Below, one piece after another: positions 17,639 to 26,551 of a stretch of 64,000 nt of DNA; position 1 is the stretch's first letter, and each line of letters opens with the position of its first letter. Under the pieces are notes generated by a model that was not told where the DNA came from, did not search any database, and was given only the letters and a program-made list of their open reading frames with translations. The translations under genes and the position numbers were made by a program. The DNA comes from Leifsonia sp. CL147 (GTDB lineage: Bacteria; Actinomycetota; Actinomycetes; Actinomycetales; Microbacteriaceae): NCBI RefSeq assembly GCF_900114565.1, contig NZ_FOTM01000004.1, positions 159,468-223,467 of the forward strand. Direction: 5' to 3'.

Positions 17639-18801
17639 TTCGGCACCTCCAGCACCACGGTCGTCCCGCTGCCGGGCGACGAGAACAGGCGTGCGTTGCC
17701 CCCGACATCCCGCAGGCGCGCCACGATCGACTCGGTGAAGCCCAGCCGTCCGGCGTCGATGGTCGACACGTCGAACCCTTTGCCCGCATCCGTCACCATC
17801 GCCCGCACGTTCGCGTCGTCGTCGGTGATGGTCACGTGCGCCTCATTCACCCCGGAGTGCCTGCGCACGTTCTCGAGGCACTCGCCGAGGGCGAGGAGGA
17901 AGGCGTCGAGCACGTCGCTGGGCAGGAGGACCTGGCCGGCGCCGTGCCAGTTGACCTCCAGCCCCATTCGCCGGAAGCGCTGCTTCACCGACTCCAGGGT
18001 GTTGCCGAGCGTGGACTGCTCCACCGGTTTCAGCTTGTAGTCGCCGGACCGCGACGGGTCGGGCGTGAAGCCGAGCCGCAGCTGGCGCAGCAGCGCAGCA
18101 TCCTCGGCCGCCTGCTCGCGGAGCGCACCGTGGCTGACGCCGACACCGGAATGGGCGAGCAGCGTCAGGGTGGCGAGCACGGTGTCGTGCAGCAGCCGGG
18201 CGCTCTGCCGACGGCGCGCCTCGGTCTCGCTCGCCTGGCGTTCGACGCGATAGGCGCGGCTCATCGTCGAGATGCGCTTGAGTGTCCGCGGGACGGTCCG
18301 CGAGAGCCAGACGCCGGTCGCGGTCAGCGCGATCCAGCCGGTCACCGTGAACACGAGCGGCTCGGCCAACCGCGAGCCGGTCATCCCGAGCGTCACGCCC
18401 AGCGAACCCACCGTCAGCGCGGCCGAAGCGACCAGGAGGATCAGCCGGATACGGGAGGTGACGGCAAGGACGCAGACGCAGGCGACCGACGCTGCGCCGA
18501 TGACGCCGACCGCGCTGATCGCCGAGGGGCCGAGGGCGGTCCCCGGAAGGAGGTGGACGAGGATGAGCGCGTTGCCGGCGGCGACGATGATCCACATCCA
18601 CATCGTCAGGCGCAGCAGCCCGGCCAGCTGCCACTGCGCGTAGCCGAGGCACAGGATGAGCACCAGGGAGGCGAAGTAAAGGGGGAGCGGGAGTGACCCG
18701 GGGACGCTCAGGCAGAGCAGCGCGGTCGCCGTGGCGGTCAGCCCGACCGTGCGGGCTGTGGCGGCGAGGAGACGATCACGCTCCTTCTGGATGCGCGACA
18801 T
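17635..18801 (-). CDS. Sensor histidine kinase (HPK7/NarX-like)
   Basis: 388 residues. Five to six hydrophobic segments up to about residue 170, then a dimerisation helix with LLHDTVLATLTLLAHSG carrying the likely phospho-His, and a C-terminal HATPase domain: N-box GECLENVRRHSG, G1 VTDAGKGFD, G2 near GRLGFTES, and the end GSGTTVVLEVP. No extracellular sensor domain is visible, so it probably senses membrane or intracellular state. Shine-Dalgarno GGAGGGG before the ATG. First gene of kinase - membrane protein - response regulator. Confidence 0.9.
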   Translation of the reverse strand: MSRIQKERDRLLAATARTVGLTATATALLCLSVPGSLPLPLYFASLVLILCLGYAQWQLAGLLRLTMWMWIIVAAGNALILVHLLPGTALGPSAISAVGVIGAASVACVCVLAVTSRIRLILLVASAALTVGSLGVTLGMTGSRLAEPLVFTVTGWIALTATGVWLSRTVPRTLKRISTMSRAYRVERQASETEARRRQSARLLHDTVLATLTLLAHSGVGVSHGALREQAAEDAALLRQLRLGFTPDPSRSGDYKLKPVEQSTLGNTLESVKQRFRRMGLEVNWHGAGQVLLPSDVLDAFLLALGECLENVRRHSGVNEAHVTITDDDANVRAMVTDAGKGFDVSTIDAGRLGFTESIVARLRDVGGNARLFSSPGSGTTVVLEVPK

Positions 18802-18817
18802 GCCCCTCCAACCATCG

Positions 18818-20023
18818 TCAGCCTGCGAGCAGTCGCCTCAGCTGAGCGCTGACCGCATCGTCCTCGATCAGGAACCCGTCGTGGCCGAAGTCCGACCGGA
18901 TCACCACTGGAACTCTACCGTCCAGCGTGTCCGGAACATGGTAGGCGATCTGCTCCTGTCCTTCCACGGGGAACAGACGGTCGCTGTCGATGCCCACGAC
19001 GAGCGTGCGCGCGGCGACCCGCGAGAGCGCGGCGGCCTGCCCTCCGCGGCCGCGGCCGACGTCGTGGGAGTTCATCGCCTCCACCAGGGTGATGTAGCTG
19101 TTGGCGTCGAACCGGCGGGTGAACTTGTTGCCGTGGAAGTCGAGGTACGACTCCACCGCGAAGCGGCCGCCGCCGCCCAGGGGGCTGATCCCGCTCTGCC
19201 ACGCGCGCTCGAACCGGACGTTCAGCTCGGAGGGGCTGCGGTAGTTGAGCAGCGCCATCCGGCGGGCGAGCGCCAGCCCGCGGTGCGGCCCCTCGCCGTC
19301 CCCGGCGTCGTAGTACTGACCGCCGCGGAACAGGGGGTCGGTGCGAACGGCCTCGATCTGCACCGAGTTGAGGGCGATCTGGTCGGCGGTGGAATGCGGC
19401 GGCGCGGCGAGCACGGCCAGCCGCTCGACACGGTGCGGGAACATCACGGCCCACTCCAGCGCCTGCATCCCGCCCATCGAGCCGCCGACGACAGCCGCCC
19501 AGCGGTCGATGCCGATCGCGTCGGAGAAGGCGGCCTGCGCATTCACCTGGTCGCGGATGGAGGTGAACGGGAAGCGGGGGCCCCACTCCGCTCCGTCCGG
19601 AGCGAGGGATGCCGGCCCGGTCGTCCCCTGGCAGCCGCCCAGCATGTTGGGAACCACGACGAACCAGCGATCGGTGTCGATCGCCTTGCCCGGTCCGATG
19701 ATGCCCTGCCACCAGCCGGCGGTGAGGTGGCCGGCGCTCGCGGGGCCGACCGCGTGGGAGTCGCCGGTCAGCGCGTGCAGGACCAGCACCGCGTTGTCGC
19801 CGTCGGGCGACAGCTCGCCCCATGTCTCGTACGCGATGCGGACGTAGGGGAGGCTCTCCCCGCTCTCGAAGGTGAAGGCCCCGATGCCGGCGAAGTGCCG
19901 GCCGCCGGGATGGTCGGACTCCTTCCAGGCGCCGCTCGCCGGCGGCTTCCCGAGCAGCGTCCGCGCCTGGGCGTCCGTGATGAAACTCGACGGCGCCGTG
20001 TCGGCGGATGTCTGCCACTCCAT
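18818..20023 (-). CDS. metX: Homoserine O-acetyltransferase
   Basis: 401 residues, alpha/beta hydrolase fold, acetylates homoserine from acetyl-CoA in methionine synthesis. Nucleophile elbow GGSMGGMQALEW, later acid and base of the triad near GIDSDRLFPVEGQEQIA and SDFGHDGFLIED. Start chosen at ATG 20023 with GGGAG 9 nt upstream; the longer frame to 20137 runs into a palindromic element. It follows metY in the same direction. Together they make homocysteine by direct sulfhydrylation. Confidence 0.96.
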   Translation of the reverse strand: MEWQTSADTAPSSFITDAQARTLLGKPPASGAWKESDHPGGRHFAGIGAFTFESGESLPYVRIAYETWGELSPDGDNAVLVLHALTGDSHAVGPASAGHLTAGWWQGIIGPGKAIDTDRWFVVVPNMLGGCQGTTGPASLAPDGAEWGPRFPFTSIRDQVNAQAAFSDAIGIDRWAAVVGGSMGGMQALEWAVMFPHRVERLAVLAAPPHSTADQIALNSVQIEAVRTDPLFRGGQYYDAGDGEGPHRGLALARRMALLNYRSPSELNVRFERAWQSGISPLGGGGRFAVESYLDFHGNKFTRRFDANSYITLVEAMNSHDVGRGRGGQAAALSRVAARTLVVGIDSDRLFPVEGQEQIAYHVPDTLDGRVPVVIRSDFGHDGFLIEDDAVSAQLRRLLAG

Positions 20024-20108
20024 AGGCCCATTCTCCCGGAGCGCGCCAGCGCCCATCGCTCTATTACGTCCCGCCGCCGCCGCGCCCCTCCCCCCAACGC
20101 GCCCCGAG

Positions 20109-20184
20109 CCCCACCGTCGAGTACACGAAGACTGCACGCGGAAAACGTTCTCCGCGTGCAGTCTTTGCGTACTCGACGGTGGGG
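20109..20184. repeat. Long palindrome with CCCCACCGTCGAGT arms, copy 2
   Basis: 34-nt arms (20109-20142 and 20151-20184) pair at 32 of 34 positions with an 8-nt loop AAACGTTC. It shares the 14-nt outer arm with the element at 15644 but has a different inner stem. It lies between metY and metX, which run in the same direction, so it may attenuate read-through into metX. Confidence 0.88.
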
Positions 20185-20224
20185 GGTGACGGTGGGGGGT
20201 GGGGGGTGGGGGGTGAGGGGCGGG
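20178..20224 (+). repeat. G-rich tract, GGTGGGG repeats
   Basis: At least five runs of four or more G separated by T or TGA, mostly as a 7-bp GGTGGGG repeat. It is directly attached to the right arm of the palindrome and ends at the metY stop codon. On the plus strand it could form a G-quadruplex. Confidence 0.75.
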
Positions 20225-21547
20225 TTACGCGCGCGCTGCCTCCGCGACCGCGCGGGCGGCGGCGAGACCGGCGGAGAGGTCCGCCTTGAGGTCGTCGATG
20301 CTCTCCAGTCCGACCGAGAGGCGGACGAGACCGGGGGTGACTCCGGCGGTCAGCTGCTGCTCGGGCGTCAGCTGCGAATGCGTGGTCGACGCCGGGTGGA
20401 TGACGAGGCTGCGGACATCGCCGATGTTGGCCAGGTGGCTGAACAGCGAGAGGTTGTCCACCAGGGCGGCGCCCGCATCCACACCGCCCTTCAGCTCGAA
20501 CGACAGCACAGCGCCGACGCCCTTGGGGGCGTACTTGTTGGCCGCCGCGTACCACGGGCTGGTCGGCAGGCCCGAGTAGTTCACCGAGGCGACGTCGGGG
20601 TGCGACTCGAGGAACTCCGCGATCTCCTGCGCGTTCTGCGTGTGGCGCTCCACCCGCAGCGAGAGGGTCTCGATGCCCTGGATCAGCTGCCAAGCGCTCG
20701 CCGGGGCGATGGCCGCACCGAAGTCGCGGAGCAGCTGGACGCGCGCCTTGATGATGTAGGCGAGGCCGTCGCCGACAGCCGCGGTGTAGCTCGCGCCGTG
20801 GTACGACGGGTCCGGAAGGGTGAGGCCGGGGAACTTCTCCACGTTCTTCGACCACTCGTACGTGCCGCCGTCGACGATGACGCCGCCGATGACGGTCCCG
20901 TGGCCGCCGAGGAACTTCGTGGCCGAGTGCACGATGATGTCGGCGCCGTGCTCGAACGGGCGGATGAGGTACGGCGTCGCGATCGTGTTGTCCACGATGA
21001 GCGGGACGCCCGCCTCATGGGCGATGTCCGCGACGAGGGAGATGTCCAGCACGTTGATCTTCGGGTTGCCGATGGTCTCGGCGAAGAACAGCTTCGTGTT
21101 CGGCCGCACCGCCCGGCGCCACTCGTCGGCGTCGTCCTGGTTCTCGACGAAGGTGGTCTCGATGCCGAGCTTGGCCAGCGTGTACTTGAACAGGTTGTAC
21201 GTGCCGCCGTAGATGGAGCTCGAGGAGACGATGTGATCGCCCGCCTGGGCGATGTTCAGCACGGCGAACGACTCGGCGGCCTGGCCGGAGGCGACGAGGA
21301 GGGCGCCGGTGCCGCCCTCGAGCGCCGCGACGCGCTCCTCCACGACGGCCTGCGTCGGGTTCTGGATGCGCGTGTAGATGTTGCCGAACTCGGCCAGCGC
21401 GAAGAGGTTCTTCGCGTGCTCGGCGTTGTTGAAGACGTACGACGTGGTCTGGTAGATCGGCGTGGCCCGGGCATTCGTCACCGGGTCCGGTGCGGCGCCT
21501 GAGTGGATCTGCTTGGTCTCGAACTGCCAGTCGGCGGCATCGGTCAT
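20225..21547 (-). CDS. metY: O-acetylhomoserine sulfhydrylase (aminocarboxypropyltransferase)
   Basis: 440 residues, Cys/Met-metabolism PLP enzyme. The PLP lysine lies in HSATKFLGGHGTVIGG; YTRIQNPTQAVVEERVAALEGG and SSSIYGGTYNLF are typical of the O-acetylhomoserine branch. It converts O-acetylhomoserine and sulfide to homocysteine. ATG at 21547 has AAGGAG 8 nt upstream; the longer frame is not supported. It is followed by metX, which supplies its substrate. Confidence 0.96.
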   Translation of the reverse strand: MTDAADWQFETKQIHSGAAPDPVTNARATPIYQTTSYVFNNAEHAKNLFALAEFGNIYTRIQNPTQAVVEERVAALEGGTGALLVASGQAAESFAVLNIAQAGDHIVSSSSIYGGTYNLFKYTLAKLGIETTFVENQDDADEWRRAVRPNTKLFFAETIGNPKINVLDISLVADIAHEAGVPLIVDNTIATPYLIRPFEHGADIIVHSATKFLGGHGTVIGGVIVDGGTYEWSKNVEKFPGLTLPDPSYHGASYTAAVGDGLAYIIKARVQLLRDFGAAIAPASAWQLIQGIETLSLRVERHTQNAQEIAEFLESHPDVASVNYSGLPTSPWYAAANKYAPKGVGAVLSFELKGGVDAGAALVDNLSLFSHLANIGDVRSLVIHPASTTHSQLTPEQQLTAGVTPGLVRLSVGLESIDDLKADLSAGLAAARAVAEAARA

Positions 21548-21685
21548 GGCGTCTCTCCTTCGGGTGTTGCGATGCGCGGAGCGCACCGGCTGCGGCGGTC
21601 GGCCACCGCCGACTCCTGCAGGCTAGACGCGCGGGGGCTACCGGGCAACGTATCCGAAACACGCCGTAACCCGCAGAATGGGGGC

Positions 21686-22462
21686 ATGAGCAGCAGACGC
21701 GTGGTCGTGACGGGAGCCAGTTCGGGAATCGGTGCGGCCACGGTCCGCGCCTTCCGCACGGAGGGCTGGGAGGTGCTGGGCGTCGCCCGTCGCGAGGACC
21801 GTCTGCGCGCGCTCGCCGCAGAGACGGGCGCCGAGGTGTTCGCGGCGGACCTGACCAAGCAGGACGATGTGGATGCGCTGCGCGACCATGTGGCCGCGAC
21901 CGGCGGCATCCATGCGCTCGTCAACAACGCCGGCGGGGCGCGCGGCCTCGAGTCGGTGGAGGAGTCCAGCCTCGAGGACTGGGCCTGGATGTACGAGATC
22001 AACGTCCTCGGCACGAAGCGGGTGATCTCCGCCCTGCTGCCGTTGCTGCGCCAGGGCGCCTCCGAGACCGGGCACGCCGACATCCTCGTCGTGACCTCGA
22101 TCGCAGGCCTCACCGCATATCCGGGAGGCGGTGGCTACAACGCGGCCAAGTTCGCCGAGCACGCGCTGACCGAGGTGCTGCGGCTGGAGTTGAACGGTGA
22201 GCCCATCCGGGTGGTCGAAGTCGCCCCCGGGATGGTCGCGACGGAGGAGTTCTCGCTCGTCCGCTTCGGCGGCGACAAGGAACGTCGCGACGCGGTCTAC
22301 GAGGATGTGCCTGAGCCGCTCTCCGCGGAGGACATCGCCGAGACGATCGTGCACGCGCTCACGCTGCCGCGGCACGTCGATCTGGATCTGATCGTCGTCA
22401 AGCCCGTGGCCCAGGCCGCTCCCTACCGGCTCCACAAGGGCGCCCTCACGGTCCGGGGCTGA
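21686..22462 (+). CDS. SDR family oxidoreductase (YdfG-like)
   Basis: 258 residues. Classical short-chain dehydrogenase: cofactor motif TGASSGIGAATVRAF, NNAGG, and the catalytic YNAAK, with a Ser in VVTSIAG. The Arg residues after the second strand (VARREDRL) suggest NADP preference. It resembles 3-hydroxy acid/serine dehydrogenases of the YdfG type, but the substrate cannot be fixed. It diverges from metY across about 138 nt. Confidence 0.9.
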   Translation: MSSRRVVVTGASSGIGAATVRAFRTEGWEVLGVARREDRLRALAAETGAEVFAADLTKQDDVDALRDHVAATGGIHALVNNAGGARGLESVEESSLEDWAWMYEINVLGTKRVISALLPLLRQGASETGHADILVVTSIAGLTAYPGGGGYNAAKFAEHALTEVLRLELNGEPIRVVEVAPGMVATEEFSLVRFGGDKERRDAVYEDVPEPLSAEDIAETIVHALTLPRHVDLDLIVVKPVAQAAPYRLHKGALTVRG

Positions 22463-22489
22463 GGGCGGGATCCGGGAAGGGCCGGCACG

Positions 22490-23200
22490 ATGGCGGTCGC
22501 GGACGACACGAAGCGTGAGCGCTGGGAGCGCGCCACCGGGTGGCCGGCCATCGTCGCATCCTTCGCCTTCCTCATCGCCTACTCGTGGAGCATCCTGGAT
22601 GAGCACCCGACGCCTGTCGTGCAGGGGACGCTGATCGTCGTCCTGCTGCTGGTGTGGGCCTTCTTCCTGGTCGACTACCTCGTGCGGCTGATCCTCTCCG
22701 TCCGGAAGCTCGCGTTCGTCCGGCGCAACCCGATCGATCTGCTGTCGGTGTTCATCCCGATGGTCCGGCCGTTCCGGCTCCTCACCGCTCTCAGCCGCAT
22801 CCCGGGCCTGGGAGGCGGGAGCGCGTCCCACCTGCGGCGCCGCGTGCTCGTGGTGGCAGGCGCGTCCGTGGTGCTGTTCCTCTACGTGATCTCGTTGACG
22901 GAGCTCCGGGTGGAGCGGCACGCGCACGGCGCGACCATCGTCAGCTTCGGCGACGCGGTGTGGTGGGCGTGCGTGACCATGTCGACGGTCGGCTACGGCG
23001 ACTTCTACCCGGTGACGATCCTCGGGCGGCTTCTCGCGGTGGTGCTGATGATCGGCGGCATTGCGATCGTGGGCATCTCGAGTGCGACCATCGTCAGCTA
23101 CCTGACCGAGAGGACGCGCTTGCTGCGCGCCGCCCATGAGTCCGAATCGGACCGTGAGGACGGCGAGCCGACGCAGGACGGCCGCACCGACGGCGATTGA
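22490..23200 (+). CDS. Voltage-gated-type potassium channel
   Basis: 236 residues. Predicted S1-S4 helices, with Arg/Lys at spaced positions around LIRLILSVRKLAFVRRN and RPFRLLTALSRI; S5; the pore helix; and the filter TVGYGDFYP, the potassium signature; then S6 and a short charged cytoplasmic tail. This matches the small six-helix bacterial Kv-like channels that assemble as tetramers in the membrane. No RCK domain. GGGAAGGG upstream may act as ribosome-binding site. Six nt separate its stop from the convergent gene. Confidence 0.88.
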   Translation: MAVADDTKRERWERATGWPAIVASFAFLIAYSWSILDEHPTPVVQGTLIVVLLLVWAFFLVDYLVRLILSVRKLAFVRRNPIDLLSVFIPMVRPFRLLTALSRIPGLGGGSASHLRRRVLVVAGASVVLFLYVISLTELRVERHAHGATIVSFGDAVWWACVTMSTVGYGDFYPVTILGRLLAVVLMIGGIAIVGISSATIVSYLTERTRLLRAAHESESDREDGEPTQDGRTDGD

Positions 23201-23206
23201 GCAGCC

Positions 23207-23998
23207 TCACCCCTCCGCCACCGCGACGCACGCCCGCAGCAGCGCCAGCGCCTCCCGCCCGTCCCGCACCGTGAAGGCCTGCCGGTGCCCCGCCCGGTCC
23301 CGTGCCACACGTCGCAGCAGCTCGGCGTGCTCGGGCCAGCGTTCGGCCGCGAACGCCGCCGCAGCCGTCTTCGACAGCACCTCGCCGGTCTCCATGGTGG
23401 CGACGAGGCGGATGGGGCCGAGGGCCACCCAGCGGACCGTCTCCGACCGCAGCGGCGCATCCGCGTCCCGGCCGTCGAGCTCCTTCTCCAGGCCGTCGCC
23501 GATGGGCCGCCAGTAGTCCAGCAGGTTGTCCCGGGAGTGCGCGACCACGCCCTCCCGGGCGCCGGGGTGCCGGTCCGCGACGGGAGTCCAGATCACGTCC
23601 CCGCCGTCCACGACGGCCTGGACGCCGGATTCGAGCTCGCGCCAGGTGATCCAGCTCAGCTGTGCGCCGGCCAGCGCCGAGACGAGCACCCCCTCGACGA
23701 CCTGTGGGGCCGTCTGCACGGTGTCCGGACCGTGCGCGAGCTCCGACTCCGTCAGGTAGACGCCGTCGATGTGCGGATCGGAGGCGGCGTGCAACTCCGC
23801 GAGCGCCGGGAGGTCCTCCGCGGGATCCCGCGTGACCACGAACACCACGTCGATGTCGCTGACGCCGGGATGCCAGTCCCCGGCTGCCGCCGAGCCCGTG
23901 ACGATCGCCCTGCTCACCAGCCCCGGCGCTATCCGCGCTTGCTCGAGCAGGAAGGCGGTGAGCGCTTGGGCGACTTCGGCCGGGAGTTGCGTGGACAT
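23207..23998 (-). CDS. Nucleotidyltransferase-domain protein (aminoglycoside adenylyltransferase-like)
   Basis: 263 residues. Pol-beta nucleotidyltransferase motif GSAAAGDWHPGVSDIDVVFVV near residue 30, with the metal-binding DID, and a helical C-terminal half as in streptomycin/spectinomycin adenylyltransferases. A resistance role is possible but unproven; relatives act on many small molecules or RNAs. ATG at 23998 has GGAG 7 nt upstream; the frame extending to 24298 crosses the divergent promoter. Confidence 0.75.
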   Translation of the reverse strand: MSTQLPAEVAQALTAFLLEQARIAPGLVSRAIVTGSAAAGDWHPGVSDIDVVFVVTRDPAEDLPALAELHAASDPHIDGVYLTESELAHGPDTVQTAPQVVEGVLVSALAGAQLSWITWRELESGVQAVVDGGDVIWTPVADRHPGAREGVVAHSRDNLLDYWRPIGDGLEKELDGRDADAPLRSETVRWVALGPIRLVATMETGEVLSKTAAAAFAAERWPEHAELLRRVARDRAGHRQAFTVRDGREALALLRACVAVAEG

Positions 23999-24104
23999 GG
24001 TCACTCCGAGCCGGATGTGCCGTGGATACCCGGATGCCGGACCCGACGCTGCGCCGACGTCTTCTCGGAGGTCATGCGCGATGCTAACACCGGCGCGGCC
24101 CGGG

Positions 24105-24110
24105 TACGGT
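24105..24110 (+). promoter_or_regulatory. -10 box TACGGT for the phosphoribosyltransferase
   Basis: TACGGT ends 6 nt before the ATG at 24117; no Shine-Dalgarno. Leaderless transcription is likely. Confidence 0.45.
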
Positions 24111-24116
24111 AGACCA

Positions 24117-24638
24117 ATGGCCAGCGAACTCGACGATTCCGGTGCAGACGTCCTTGTGGAGACGGACCGGGAGGTCCTGGGCTGGCTGGAGTTCGGTGAG
24201 GCGGCGCGACATCTGGCCGGCGAGGTGGTCGAGTCCGGCTTCGAGCCGGACATGGTGGTGGCCATCGCGCGGGGCGGTCTGCTGCTGGCCGGCGCCATCT
24301 CCTATGCGCTCGGCATCAAGGCCTGCGGCGCCCTGAACGTGGAGTTCTACACGGGGGTCGACACGCGGCTGCCGGAGCCCGTGGTGCTTCCCCCGATGCT
24401 CGATTCGGCCGCCCTCGACGCCAAGCGCGTCCTGCTGGTGGATGACGTCTCCGATTCCGGACGCACACTCGCCCTGGTGGTGGACCTGATCGCCGCCTCC
24501 GGCGCGGACGTGCGCACGGTGTGCCTCTACTCCAAGCCGCGCACCGTGCTCGAGCCCGATTTCGTCTGGCGCCGCACCGACCGCTGGATCACGTTCCCGT
24601 GGTCGGCACTGCCGCCGGTGACCGCCTCCACGCACTGA
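24117..24638 (+). CDS. Phosphoribosyltransferase
   Basis: 173 residues, type I PRTase fold with PRPP loop [14 protein letters not shown] and an early [20 protein letters not shown]. It is close to the Gpt/xanthine-guanine-type and related PRT-domain proteins of actinobacteria; the base substrate is not determinable. Start at ATG 24117 under a leaderless promoter. It lies 8 nt upstream of ung, so the two are probably co-transcribed. Confidence 0.85.
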   Translation: MASELDDSGADVLVETDREVLGWLEFGEAARHLAGEVVESGFEPDMVVAIARGGLLLAGAISYALGIKACGALNVEFYTGVDTRLPEPVVLPPMLDSAALDAKRVLLVDDVSDSGRTLALVVDLIAASGADVRTVCLYSKPRTVLEPDFVWRRTDRWITFPWSALPPVTASTH

Positions 24639-24646
24639 GGACGCCC

Positions 24647-25339
24647 GTGCCGAAGACGCTGACGGAGCTCGCCGCCGACGGCTCGCTCGACCCCGGCTGG
24701 GCGACGGCGCTGGAGCCGGTCGCCGGCCGCATCGCCGCGATGGGGGAGTTCCTGCGCGAGGAGGTGGCCGCAGGGCGCCCCTACCTGCCCGCCGGCGACG
24801 CCGTCCTCCGCGCCTTCCGCGCGCCGCTGTCGGAGGTGCGCGTGCTGATCGTGGGCCAGGATCCCTACCCGACGCCCGGCCATCCCATCGGTCTGTCGTT
24901 CGCGGTGGAGCGCCACGTGCGGCCGCTGCCGAGGAGTCTGCAGAACATCTATCGCGAGCTGCGCGACGACATCGGCGTCGTCCCGCCTCCGCATGGCGAC
25001 CTGAGCGCTTGGGCCGATCACGGCGTGATGCTGCTGAACCGCGTGCTCACCGTCCGGCCGGGGGAGCCGGCCTCGCACCGCGGAAAGGGCTGGGAGGCGG
25101 TGACCGAGCACGCCATCCGGTCGCTGGTCGCACGCCGCCGGCCGTTCGTGGCCGTTCTGTGGGGCCGGGATGCGTCGACGCTGATGCCGCTCCTGGATGG
25201 CAACCCCGTGATCGAGTCGGCGCACCCGAGCCCGTTGTCCGCCTCCCGCGGGTTCTTCGGGTCCAAGCCGTTCTCGCGGGCGAACGCCCTGCTGGAGCGC
25301 CTCGGCGAGAAGCCCGTGGACTGGTCGCTCGAACCGTAA
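24647..25339 (+). CDS. ung: Uracil-DNA glycosylase, family 1
   Basis: 230 residues. Catalytic water-activating motif [16 protein letters not shown], then [22 protein letters not shown], and the DNA-intercalating loop [18 protein letters not shown]. It removes uracil from DNA to start base-excision repair. GTG at 24647 is chosen as it follows the upstream stop by 8 nt and gives a typical length. Confidence 0.96.
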   Translation: MPKTLTELAADGSLDPGWATALEPVAGRIAAMGEFLREEVAAGRPYLPAGDAVLRAFRAPLSEVRVLIVGQDPYPTPGHPIGLSFAVERHVRPLPRSLQNIYRELRDDIGVVPPPHGDLSAWADHGVMLLNRVLTVRPGEPASHRGKGWEAVTEHAIRSLVARRRPFVAVLWGRDASTLMPLLDGNPVIESAHPSPLSASRGFFGSKPFSRANALLERLGEKPVDWSLEP

Positions 25340-25361
25340 CGCGCTCGCAATGAGCGCGACG

Positions 25362-25367
25362 TAGGCT
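25362..25367 (+). promoter_or_regulatory. -10 box TAGGCT for the GNAT gene
   Basis: TAGGCT lies 7 nt before GTG at 25375; leaderless. Confidence 0.5.
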
Positions 25368-25374
25368 TGTCGGC

Positions 25375-25953
25375 GTGCTGGAAGAGGAATACGAGCAGCG
25401 CCGGGCCCTGCCCCGCCACCTGCGCAAACCGGAGCCGCCGGAGGCGCCGTTCGAATACACGATGCGCGATGCGCGTCCGGAGGACCTCCCGCACGTCCGC
25501 GAGATCTACAACCACTACGTCGCCAACAGCACCGTGACCTTCGACGAGGATGCGATGACCCTGCGCGAGTGGAAGAGCAAGTTCGCCTATCTGAAGAAGC
25601 TCGGGATGCCGTTCATCGTGGCCGAGTCGCCCAACGGGCAGATCCTCGGCTACGCCCTCGTGCAGCCGTGGAAGCAGAAGCGCGCCTACCGGTTCACGGT
25701 GGAGAACTCGATCTACCTGGGCGCCGCCTCCACCGGCAAGGGCCTCGGGCCCGTGCTGATGCAGGAGCTCATCGACCGTTCCCGTGCCGCCGGGCTGAAG
25801 GAGATCATCGCGGTGATCGCCGACAAGGGGGCCGAGGCGTCGATCAAGATGCACGAGAACTTCGGCTTCACCGAGATCGGCCGCATGGGCCACGTCGGCT
25901 ACAAGTTCGACCGCTGGCTCGGCACGATCCTCATGCAGAAGTCGCTGAAATAG
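25375..25953 (+). CDS. GNAT family N-acetyltransferase, phosphinothricin acetyltransferase-like
   Basis: 192 residues. GNAT domain from about residue 28 (YTMRDARPEDLPHVREIYNHY) with the STVTFDE segment typical of the phosphinothricin/methionine-sulfoximine acetyltransferase group; the acetyl-CoA pyrophosphate loop region is GAASTGKGLGPVLMQELI. The N-terminal 25 residues are extra, charged and Pro-rich. Substrate unknown. Confidence 0.85.
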   Translation: MLEEEYEQRRALPRHLRKPEPPEAPFEYTMRDARPEDLPHVREIYNHYVANSTVTFDEDAMTLREWKSKFAYLKKLGMPFIVAESPNGQILGYALVQPWKQKRAYRFTVENSIYLGAASTGKGLGPVLMQELIDRSRAAGLKEIIAVIADKGAEASIKMHENFGFTEIGRMGHVGYKFDRWLGTILMQKSLK

Positions 25954-25988
25954 CCGCGACGCTCCACCCCGGCGAAAGGATGCGGCGC

Positions 25989-25994
25989 TAGGCT
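25989..25994 (+). promoter_or_regulatory. -10 box TAGGCT for the EXPERA-like gene
   Basis: TAGGCT lies 7 nt before GTG at 26002; leaderless. Confidence 0.5.
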
Positions 25995-26001
25995 CGCCCT
26001 C

Positions 26002-26550
26002 GTGACCAGCGCGACACCCGGAACCGGCCAGGTCGCCTCCGCCGCTCCCGCGACGCCGGCGAACCTGCCGCTGCGCAGGCGTCCTGTCGACATCTTCTTC
26101 ATCGTGATGTTCTCGCTGTTCATCGTGACCTGCATCATCAGCGACGCGATCCCGACCCTCGGCATCCCGCAGACCGCGACGACGACGAACATCCTCGCGC
26201 AGTGGAACTACACCTACTCGTCGCAGTACGACCCCCTCTACATGCACGAGCCGCTCTGGCTGCGGTTCATCACCGGCACGAGCGCTTTCGTCTACCTCCC
26301 GTTCTACGTGGTGCTCATCGTCTGCCTCGCGAAGGGCGTCAACGGGATCCAGCTGTTCGCGGTGATCTACGCGACGATGATCATCAGCCTGACGGCCATC
26401 CCCGTCTTCGGCGTCGAGTTCTTCGGCCCGGTGGGGGAGCGGACCCCCGACCCGGTCGGCTTCCTGCTGTACAACGGGCCGTACGTGCTCGTCCCGCTCC
26501 TGCTGCTCATCAGGATGCGCAAGCCGCTGCCGTTCACCAGGAGGTTCTGA
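26002..26550 (+). CDS. Four-helix membrane protein, EXPERA/emopamil-binding-like
   Basis: 182 residues, four predicted transmembrane helices after a Pro/Ala-rich cytoplasmic start. The pattern DIFFIVMFSLFIVTCIISD, YDPLYMHEPLW, and the final GPYVLVPLLLLIRM resembles the EXPERA (EBP/TMEM97) fold, known mainly from eukaryotic sterol isomerases and sigma-2 receptor. In bacteria without sterols the role is unknown. The assignment rests on motif feel, not on a profile search. One base separates it from the next small ORF. Confidence 0.6.
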   Translation: MTSATPGTGQVASAAPATPANLPLRRRPVDIFFIVMFSLFIVTCIISDAIPTLGIPQTATTTNILAQWNYTYSSQYDPLYMHEPLWLRFITGTSAFVYLPFYVVLIVCLAKGVNGIQLFAVIYATMIISLTAIPVFGVEFFGPVGERTPDPVGFLLYNGPYVLVPLLLLIRMRKPLPFTRRF

Positions 26551-26551
26551 G

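Noticed and set aside
21548-21685. SAM riboswitch upstream of metY
   Set aside because: The 138-nt region shows a good ribosome-binding site but I could not find the conserved SAM-I core or a terminator alternative.
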